Source: JAVBKP01 sp031553975 (GTDB taxonomy: Bacteria; Bacillota; Clostridia; Peptostreptococcales; Anaerovoracaceae). Taken from it: a DNA stretch of 9,895 bases. The notes under the pieces are model-generated. The model was not told the DNA's origin. It searched no databases and saw only the letters and a list, made by a program, of their open reading frames with translations. Position numbers and translations under genes: made by a program. Below are positions 5,052 to 9,895 of this stretch, in pieces (the first letter of the stretch is position 1; every line of letters starts with the position of its first letter). Where the stretch lies: positions 1 through 9,895 of the forward strand of contig JAVBKP010000145.1 of NCBI GenBank assembly GCA_031553975.1, in the 5' to 3' direction.

Positions 5052-6038
5052 ATGAGAGATATATACGTTACAAAAGAAAGATGGGACAAGGTAAACCTTA
5101 AAAACAAGCGGTTTATAAAGGAATTTATGACACAGCTTGAATCAGAAAGAAAATCCGAGAATACGTTGAAAACATACGAAAACAGCTTGAGAATATTTTG
5201 TGTATATGTATTGGAAGAACTTGAAAACCAAGACATGTTGGAGTTAACAAAAAAATCATTTAGGAATTATAGCATTTGGCTGCAAACCAAAAGAAAGCTT
5301 GCAGCAGCTACCACCAATGGGTATATGTCTGCTATTAGATCCATGCTGGATCGCTTTGAGGATGATGACGAGATTGATTATAACAAAAACACTGCTAAGA
5401 GAATCAAAAGCCTAGAAATTGAACCAGTAAAGGAGATAACCTTCTTAACAGATTTACAGATTGAGCGACTATACAACGAATTGCTAAAAACACCACGACA
5501 TTATATACACGCTTTGTTTTTAGCAATAACTTATGATAGCACAGGTAGGCGTGCGGAGATCATGCAAGCAGATAAGGCTAGTTTATACAATACAGAAATC
5601 AACAATACAAAGCCAGTACATAAAAAGGGTCAGAAGAAAAAAGAAGAACTGGTATATTTTAGAAGGGCAAAAGAGGCGGCCCGGATATACCTAAGCCATA
5701 GAGGGGATGACGATAACCCATCGCTATGGGGCAGCTACTATAAGGATAAGCCTAGGAAGCTAGCATCACCGAATAGTTGGTGCAAGACCATGAGTAGAAT
5801 ACTTTCTAGGTTAGAAAACAAGGAGATACATTTTACACCCCACGATTTGCGCCACAGCGCAATAGAGAATTATACGGAAGGAACACATTACATGTGTCCA
5901 ACCAAGCGAATTCCGTACACCGTGGAAGAAATACAAAGATTGGCCAGCCATGCTAGCAGCGCAATGACACAGTCATACAAGAAAAACGTGGGCATGAAAT
6001 CAGTTGAAACAGCATTTGGGATTAAATTAGCGGGATAG
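5052..6038 (+). CDS. Second tyrosine recombinase (XerC/D-like)
   Basis: A 328-residue DNA breaking-rejoining enzyme. Residues about 20-108 form the SAM-like core-binding domain (TLKTYENSLRIFCVYVLEEL and onward). The catalytic domain follows with every key motif: R167 in STGRRAEIM, basic residues around 190-197 (HKKGQKKK) in the place of the beta-hairpin Lys, H264-x-x-R267-H268 in HDLRH, H300 in LASHASSAMT and the nucleophile Y309, nine residues later. It therefore looks active. I chose the ATG at 5052 because AGGAG (5039-5043) lies 8 bases upstream; in-frame TTG 5022 and ATG 5025 lack one. It is not closely similar to the integrase at 1-966, lacks an arm-binding domain, and is embedded among early genes. 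This suggests genome resolution or inversion rather than integration. Confidence 0.9.
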   Translation: MRDIYVTKERWDKVNLKNKRFIKEFMTQLESERKSENTLKTYENSLRIFCVYVLEELENQDMLELTKKSFRNYSIWLQTKRKLAAATTNGYMSAIRSMLDRFEDDDEIDYNKNTAKRIKSLEIEPVKEITFLTDLQIERLYNELLKTPRHYIHALFLAITYDSTGRRAEIMQADKASLYNTEINNTKPVHKKGQKKKEELVYFRRAKEAARIYLSHRGDDDNPSLWGSYYKDKPRKLASPNSWCKTMSRILSRLENKEIHFTPHDLRHSAIENYTEGTHYMCPTKRIPYTVEEIQRLASHASSAMTQSYKKNVGMKSVETAFGIKLAG

Positions 6039-6053
6039 AAAAGGGTGAATCGC

Positions 6054-6374
6054 ATGGGTGAGTGGGAAGCAATATCAAGGAAATGTGGTAGGTTCTATTG
6101 TCAGCATCATGATAAATGGTGCTTTGGAGTAAGCTTTGAGACTGGTGAGTGCACAAGAAAATCTTGCTACCCACCTGCGTCTGAGGTAATAGTCCAAAAG
6201 GAAATATCAGAGGATGAGGAAAGACCTACAGACGTTATACCAGATAGCAAACGAATAAGTACAATAACATTATTTAAAATTGAAAGAAACCAGGCAGCCA
6301 AGGCATTACTGCTAGAGAAGCTACGTATTGAGTTGGCAAGGATAAATAGCGAAGAGAAACGGAGGATAATTTAA
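6054..6374 (+). CDS. Hypothetical protein with N-terminal Cys/His cluster
   Basis: A 106-residue protein that I do not recognise. The N-terminal 40 residues hold C11, C16, C23, C33 and C38 with H18-H19, a spacing that could bind zinc. A linker rich in Glu, Asp and Pro follows (about 44-62), then a helical basic C-terminus (LLLEKLRIELARINSEEKRR). The ATG at 6054 is chosen over an in-frame GTG at 6045 because AAGGGTGA lies just upstream of it. Its stop TAA overlaps the next ATG by one base (TAATG), and its last codons supply the GGAGG of that gene, so the two are translationally coupled. Confidence 0.7.
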   Translation: MGEWEAISRKCGRFYCQHHDKWCFGVSFETGECTRKSCYPPASEVIVQKEISEDEERPTDVIPDSKRISTITLFKIERNQAAKALLLEKLRIELARINSEEKRRII

Positions 6375-6733
6375 TGATAAATCAAGCGATAGCAAAGATT
6401 ACAGATGAAATGATGAAAAAGAATGATCCACTAATAACTATGATTGAAGAGCATCTGACAAATATATGTACAAACGAAGCGGTGGCAAGCAAGCTCCTTA
6501 TAGGGGGAAAAAATTTAGACGGATGTTCAAAGAAGATATGGCAAGAAGCTGGTAAAAGGAAAAAAGGTAATGGGGCGCACATTCCCGATTCGGAATGCTT
6601 TGAGATGGCTGAAAAATATTTTGAAATTACAGAAAAGGACAAGCTAGGCACGGAGCATAGAAATGTAAAATCATCAAATATTCGAGAATCAGATTTTGGA
6701 AATATAGTAGATATTTTAGATTTGTTGAAGTAG
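6374..6733 (+). CDS. PcfK-like protein
   Basis: A 119-residue soluble protein that resembles the PcfK family, named after a gene of the Enterococcus conjugative plasmid pCF10 and common in Firmicutes mobile elements and prophages. The features that support this are GCSKKIWQEAGKRKKGNGAH (about 50-69) and PDSECFEMAEKYFEI (71-85), which match the family's basic stretch and D-x-E-x-F-x-M-A-x-x-Y-F pattern. The next gene is the usual partner, PcfJ-like. GGAGG lies 8 bases before the ATG, which overlaps the preceding stop by one base. No biochemical role is established that I know of. Confidence 0.65.
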   Translation: MINQAIAKITDEMMKKNDPLITMIEEHLTNICTNEAVASKLLIGGKNLDGCSKKIWQEAGKRKKGNGAHIPDSECFEMAEKYFEITEKDKLGTEHRNVKSSNIRESDFGNIVDILDLLK

Positions 6734-6746
6734 GTAGGAGGAGAAC

Positions 6747-8327
6747 ATGAGCAAAGAGCTTTATTCAAATACCAAGCATGGAAATGCTGAGGCAATTGCA
6801 ATTCTCGGTGCACATAAGCAGCCAAGGGGGATCGAAAAGTATATAAGGGAAAATCTGTTTGATAACTACATCATTTATGATGGAAAAACAGACAAGGGCT
6901 TTTGCACAAAATGTCAAAAGTTCTTTGATGTATTCGATGTGAAGCATAATAGGGATGGTATGTGTCCACATTGCAAAATGGCTGGAAAGTATAAATCAAA
7001 GGGTCTGAGAAAATCAATGGTGGAATACGGTTCAATTCTAGTTTTTTTTCGAGTAGGAGAAACAATTCATGCCATATTGCAACTTATTAAAAGGCGAACG
7101 GATGCAGATTGGGACTGCATTTTAAAACGGGGTGAGGTTCCTTTAGAGACTACAGTAGTAGCTGTTTACTCAATGGATCAAGGAAGACAATCGATGTATG
7201 AGCATGGAACGTATTTTGGTTGGGCTAGCACCAATTCAATGTATATACCTCAATACCTGGAAAATTGGGGAAGGGTCATAATACACATGCCATCTTTTAC
7301 CAAAAGCATAAAAGAATCATGCTTAAAGTATGCAGGTGTGGAAGCGTTTTACGAGAGATGGCGCCGCCAACCATATCGTGCAAGCGTTAATGCGGTTATT
7401 AGATTTATGGCTATAAATGCAAAATATCCGCAGATTGAATATCTCTCAAAGCTAGGATTTCATAAAGTAGTTGATAGCAAATTGTGTGGAGCATCGACGT
7501 ATAAGGCATTGAACTGGAACAAGAAAAACCTAAAGGAAATGTTTGGACTAGAAACTAACGATATAAAGCTATTACAAGGAATAAATGCATCACTTCATCA
7601 AATCGCAATATTTAAAAGGTGTTTAAAGGAAGGATGGCACCTAACAGCAGCGGAACTACACGCCGTCGACGAGGCCATGGATATTAACAATGAACGGTCC
7701 ATTTTGGCGCAAACGACTGTAAAAGAGTGGTACAAGTACAAGCAGAAAATCATTAGACAGGAAAAAGGGGTTAACTATCGAGTAAGGTCTGATTATGAGG
7801 ACTATCTGAAGGAAATGAAAGCACTAGGATATGATTTGACAGATAAATATAATCTGTTTCCACCAGATTTCAAGAAGGCCCATGAGCGAGTATCAAAGAT
7901 TTATAGAGAAAATCAGCAAAAAATATCCGAACAAGCAGTAGAAAAAGAAAAAAAAAGAATTGAAAAGTATGTTGCTAAATTGAAGAAAACATATGAATTT
8001 GAGGATTCAAACTTTATCATTAGACCGGCAACAAGCAGACAAGAGCTTATCAATGAAGGATCTATTCTTCATCACTGTGTAGCGAGTTATTATGATTCAA
8101 TGGCCGCAGGCAGGAGCGCGATCTTCTTTATACGAATGAAGTCTAGCCCAGATACACCGTTCTATACATTGGAACTCAAAGATAAAGAGATAAGGCAATG
8201 TCGGGGTACACATAATAGCAATATGACAGTGGATGTAAAGGAATTCGTTGACAGATGGCACAAAGAGGTAGTACTTGCTAAGAAAAAACGGACCAAGGCA
8301 GCGGTAGAAATTGCTATAGCGGTATAG
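6747..8327 (+). CDS. PcfJ-like protein
   Basis: A 526-residue protein of the PcfJ family found in Firmicutes plasmids, integrative elements and prophages; its molecular function is not established. Near the N-terminus is a four-Cys zinc-ribbon-like motif, C53-x2-C56 and C73-x2-C76. The C-terminal 110 residues carry the family core: RPATSRQELINEGSILHHCV (about 426-445, with H442-H443-C444), SYYDSMAAGRSAIFFIR, PFYTLEL, and QCRGTHNSNM (484-493). The middle is rich in basic and aromatic residues and includes a long charged helix (about 385-415). AGGAGGAG precedes the ATG, 13 bases after the PcfK-like stop. Conserved His/Cys and an internal zinc site suggest nucleic acid binding or an enzymatic role, but that is inference. 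Confidence 0.85.
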   Translation: MSKELYSNTKHGNAEAIAILGAHKQPRGIEKYIRENLFDNYIIYDGKTDKGFCTKCQKFFDVFDVKHNRDGMCPHCKMAGKYKSKGLRKSMVEYGSILVFFRVGETIHAILQLIKRRTDADWDCILKRGEVPLETTVVAVYSMDQGRQSMYEHGTYFGWASTNSMYIPQYLENWGRVIIHMPSFTKSIKESCLKYAGVEAFYERWRRQPYRASVNAVIRFMAINAKYPQIEYLSKLGFHKVVDSKLCGASTYKALNWNKKNLKEMFGLETNDIKLLQGINASLHQIAIFKRCLKEGWHLTAAELHAVDEAMDINNERSILAQTTVKEWYKYKQKIIRQEKGVNYRVRSDYEDYLKEMKALGYDLTDKYNLFPPDFKKAHERVSKIYRENQQKISEQAVEKEKKRIEKYVAKLKKTYEFEDSNFIIRPATSRQELINEGSILHHCVASYYDSMAAGRSAIFFIRMKSSPDTPFYTLELKDKEIRQCRGTHNSNMTVDVKEFVDRWHKEVVLAKKKRTKAAVEIAIAV

Positions 8328-8340
8328 GAGGAAAGAATAA

Positions 8341-9348
8341 ATGGAAAAAGAAAACAAAGTAATTGAAGCTACATGTAGAGTGGTAGCTGACAGGACACCA
8401 GATGTCATAGCACTAGAAATTAATACGATAAAGGACCAGACGGCTAAAGTAATTATAATGAACTCTATTGAAATAGGTCGACGTCTTTCAGAAGCTAAAG
8501 GCATGTTGCCTCACGGTGAGTGGGGCACATGGCTAAAAGAAAAAGTGGACTATAGCCAGGATACGGCAGGCAATTTAATGCGAATATTCACAGAGTATGG
8601 CGCCGATCAGATTGACTTATTCGGCACTGCAAATTCCGAAACGTTTCGGAATTTGGGATATAGCCAAGCAGTTGCACTTCTAGCCATACCAAGAGATGAA
8701 CGTGAGGAATTCATAGAAGATGTAGGTGCAGAAGATTTGTCAGTCAGAAAACTCGAAGAAGAGATTAAAAAATGGAAAAACGGAAAAGAAGTTATTGAAA
8801 ACCTCTTAAAGGATGCAGAGGGAGAAAATTCAACACTTAAAAAGGATATTGAGGTGTTTGAACTGCAAGTAACAGAAAAGGAAAAAGAGATTGAGCGGTT
8901 ACAAAAAGAACTTGAAGAGGCTAAGGATGTTGCAGACATAGCAAGTGAAACAGCTCGTGAAGCACTTAAAGTGGACGAAGAGGATACTATTGGTGAGAAA
9001 GCAGACGAAATAGCTAGAACACTTCGAGAAGCTGAAGAAAAATATGAACAAGCGAACAAAGAGCTTGAAGCACTAAAAACAAGCCAAAATGAGCTGAAGG
9101 AAACCCACGAAGCTATGATAGCGGAGGCAAGGCGCCAAGGGGCCCAAGATGCAGAGGCAAAACTAGGTTTTAAGTCTAACAAAGAGGTCAATGAGTTCGG
9201 CGTTCACGTAAAAGAGTTCCAAGAAAAATATAATAAAGCAATAGGACTATTGACCGCTATCTATGAAGTTGACGCTGAAAAAGCTAATCAGCTAAGAACT
9301 TTTCTAAAAAATATAGTTGAAGGTTATTTAGACTGGTTAGAGGGGTAA
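8341..9348 (+). CDS. DUF3102 coiled-coil protein
   Basis: A 335-residue protein with an N-terminal DUF3102 domain (about residues 20-125): INTIKDQTAKVIIMNSIEIG, then RLSEAKGMLPHGEWGTWLKE, YSQDTAGNLMRIF and NLGYSQAVALLAIP. These phrases are very characteristic of this Firmicutes phage and mobile element family. Residues about 135-275 are rich in Glu and Lys with heptad spacing, a long predicted coiled coil, and a short helical C-terminus follows. Function is unknown; the N-terminal part looks helical and ParB/KorB-like proteins have been suggested as relatives, which I cannot test here. AGGAGG precedes the ATG. The coding sequence contains a perfect 26-base palindrome at codons 97-105. Confidence 0.88.
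   Translation: MEKENKVIEATCRVVADRTPDVIALEINTIKDQTAKVIIMNSIEIGRRLSEAKGMLPHGEWGTWLKEKVDYSQDTAGNLMRIFTEYGADQIDLFGTANSETFRNLGYSQAVALLAIPRDEREEFIEDVGAEDLSVRKLEEEIKKWKNGKEVIENLLKDAEGENSTLKKDIEVFELQVTEKEKEIERLQKELEEAKDVADIASETAREALKVDEEDTIGEKADEIARTLREAEEKYEQANKELEALKTSQNELKETHEAMIAEARRQGAQDAEAKLGFKSNKEVNEFGVHVKEFQEKYNKAIGLLTAIYEVDAEKANQLRTFLKNIVEGYLDWLEG
8630..8655. repeat. Perfect 26-base palindrome inside the DUF3102 gene
   Basis: The half-site CAAATTCCGAAAC (8630-8642) is followed directly by its exact reverse complement (8643-8655) with no spacer and no mismatch. It encodes ANSETFRNL. It could be a protein-binding site (for example an origin or operator), a cruciform, or coincidence within a conserved codon run. 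Confidence 0.85.
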
Positions 9349-9351
9349 AGT

Positions 9352-9531
9352 ATGACATATTATGCAGAAATGCGGGTACCGCCTGATCCAAATAGAAAGC
9401 AAGGCGAGGTGAAAAGCTACATAATGAGTTCAGAAGAATTAGCAAAGTATGGGTATGTGAAACCTGAAAAGGTGCCCGTTGGAGTAAATCTCCCTAAAGG
9501 TAGGGGCGGGCGAAAACGGAAGAAATGCTAA
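9352..9531 (+). CDS. Hypothetical 59-residue basic protein
   Basis: I do not recognise this protein. It starts three bases after the DUF3102 stop, with AGGGG (9341-9345) six bases before the ATG, so it is in the same operon. The sequence begins MTYYAEMRVPPDPNRKQGEV and ends in a strongly basic, Gly-rich tail, KGRGGRKRKKC. The tail suggests nucleic acid binding. No membrane segment or known motif is seen. Confidence 0.65.
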   Translation: MTYYAEMRVPPDPNRKQGEVKSYIMSSEELAKYGYVKPEKVPVGVNLPKGRGGRKRKKC

Positions 9532-9545
9532 ACAAATTTCTATTC

Positions 9546-9567
9546 TGACGGCAAAGTGACGGCAAAG
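9546..9567 (+). repeat. Tandem 11-base repeat
   Basis: TGACGGCAAAG occurs twice in immediate tandem (9546-9556 and 9557-9567), two bases after the first 14-base repeat and upstream of the Arc-like gene. The spacing of about one helical turn suits cooperative binding of a small DNA-binding protein. Confidence 0.75.
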
Positions 9568-9591
9568 AACAATTGAAAAGGGGACAAGAAA

Positions 9592-9765
9592 ATGGGAGAT
9601 AAAAACGAGAATAAGGACAAGTTTACACTAAGAATACCATCCCAAATGAACAGAGAAGTAAAGAGTATCGCGGATGAGATGGGAATAGCCCAAAATGCTC
9701 TGATACTAATGTTCATAAGGGAAGGACTAAAGGGCTATAAAGAAAGCGATAGCCTAAATAAATGA
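9592..9765 (+). CDS. Arc-type ribbon-helix-helix DNA-binding protein
   Basis: A 57-residue protein matching the Arc/MetJ ribbon-helix-helix fold: a beta strand FTLRIPSQM (about 11-19), helix NREVKSIADEMG, a turn at IAQN, and a second helix ALILMFIREGLKGYK. Such proteins bind DNA as dimers through the paired strands and usually repress promoters. GGGG at 9580-9583 lies 8 bases before the ATG. The tandem 11-base repeats just upstream and the 14-base repeats on both sides are obvious candidate targets, making autoregulation or control of the following methyltransferase plausible (inference). Confidence 0.82.
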   Translation: MGDKNENKDKFTLRIPSQMNREVKSIADEMGIAQNALILMFIREGLKGYKESDSLNK

Positions 9766-9817
9766 AAATATAGGAGCAATTAACAAATTTCTATTAGTTT
9801 AACAGTTAGGAGGCAGA

Positions 9818-9895
9818 ATGAAAACAATTCTTGATGTGTGTTGTGGCAGTCGAATGTTTTGGTTTGATAAGCAAAACAAGGACACGATTTACATG
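9818..9895 (+). CDS. SAM-dependent methyltransferase-like protein (N-terminus only)
   Basis: Only 26 codons are visible before the right edge. TTAGGAGG lies 6 bases before the ATG. The visible sequence begins MKTILDVCCGSRMFWFDKQN and continues KDTIYM. LDVCCGSRMFWF fits motif I of class I SAM-dependent methyltransferases (hydrophobic strand, D, then a Gly loop), in the variant form I associate with phage-encoded methyltransferases, and DTIYM would start the second strand. DNA modification is the likeliest role. With so little sequence, family and substrate are uncertain. Confidence 0.6.
   Translation, partial: MKTILDVCCGSRMFWFDKQNKDTIYM

Larger units (their letters stand above)
9531..9795. 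repeat. 14-base direct repeats bracketing the Arc-like gene
   Basis: AACAAATTTCTATT occurs at 9531-9544 and again, identically, at 9782-9795, once upstream and once downstream of the ribbon-helix-helix gene, with a 251-base period. Each copy lies in the non-coding gap before the next gene. They are candidate operators for the Arc-like protein, or the scar of a cassette exchange. Confidence 0.6.

Noticed and set aside
6590..6607. CATTCC-cgattc-GGAATG inverted repeat in the PcfK-like gene
   Set aside because: The arms are only six bases, lie in coding sequence and have no second copy; this is compatible with chance.
6382..6825. 147-codon minus-strand open frame
   Set aside because: It lies antisense to the PcfK-like gene and the start of the PcfJ-like gene, shows no family pattern and lacks a ribosome binding site.
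8097..8504. 135-codon minus-strand open frame
   Set aside because: It lies across the end of the PcfJ-like gene and the start of the DUF3102 gene, both well supported on the plus strand, and its protein looks like an unrelated hydrophobic shadow.
8607..9191. 194-codon open frame on the minus strand, very rich in Ser
   Set aside because: It is the complement of the Glu/Lys-rich coiled coil of the DUF3102 gene, has no ribosome binding site, and its composition is explained by that opposite-strand coding.
1..9895. CRISPR array, tRNA, rRNA or insertion sequence
   Set aside because: No regularly spaced repeats with unique spacers, no cloverleaf or tRNA-like end, no rRNA-like sequence and no DDE transposase were seen.

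Overview
The window reads as the left part of a temperate phage genome, or a closely related integrative element, in a low-GC Gram-positive host (Bacillota, most likely Clostridia). The grounds are the A+T-rich sequence, strong AGGAGG-type ribosome binding sites before nearly every gene, and protein families typical of Firmicutes prophages and conjugative elements: XRE repressors, a YdbC/PC4-like protein, a 3D-domain protein, DUF3102, and a PcfK/PcfJ-like pair. No tRNA, rRNA, CRISPR array or insertion sequence is visible, and no structural, packaging, lysis or conjugation genes fall in the window. No gene-free stretch exceeds 300 bases.

Layout. (1) 1-966, minus strand: a tyrosine integrase cut off by the left edge before its second catalytic box. 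(2) 967-1552: a repeat-rich divergent control region, then a small XRE regulator and a 61-residue unknown protein. The end of the unknown gene overlaps, tail to tail, the repressor gene that follows. (3) 1493-2329: a compact CI/Cro-type switch. A minus-strand repressor and a plus-strand Cro-like protein diverge from two recognisable promoters. Copies of a 15-base operator with consensus GTCCACAAAATGGAC cover the promoters, and a perfect copy lies inside the end of the cro-like gene. (4) 2348-3529, minus strand: a self-contained cargo unit with its own promoter and terminator, encoding a solitary HsdR-N-like PD-(D/E)XK protein. (5) 3589-9895, plus strand: a closely packed early operon. In order it carries an excisionase-like protein, a YdbC/PC4-like protein, a small gene broken by a 14-base duplication, a membrane-anchored 3D-domain protein, a second tyrosine recombinase, a Cys-rich small protein, PcfK-like and PcfJ-like proteins, a DUF3102 coiled-coil protein, a 59-residue unknown, an Arc-type ribbon-helix-helix protein, and the start of an apparent SAM-dependent methyltransferase.

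How it works together (inference). The switch decides between lysogeny and early transcription. The integrase and excisionase-like protein would handle integration and excision. The HsdR-N protein looks like a lysogenic cargo gene, possibly a defence gene. The second recombinase sits next to a 12-bp-arm, 6-bp-spacer inverted repeat that has the geometry of a tyrosine recombinase core site. The most noteworthy items are the operator set, the 14-base duplication that breaks one gene, the 26-base perfect palindrome inside the DUF3102 gene, the recombinase-adjacent inverted repeat, and the solitary nuclease.
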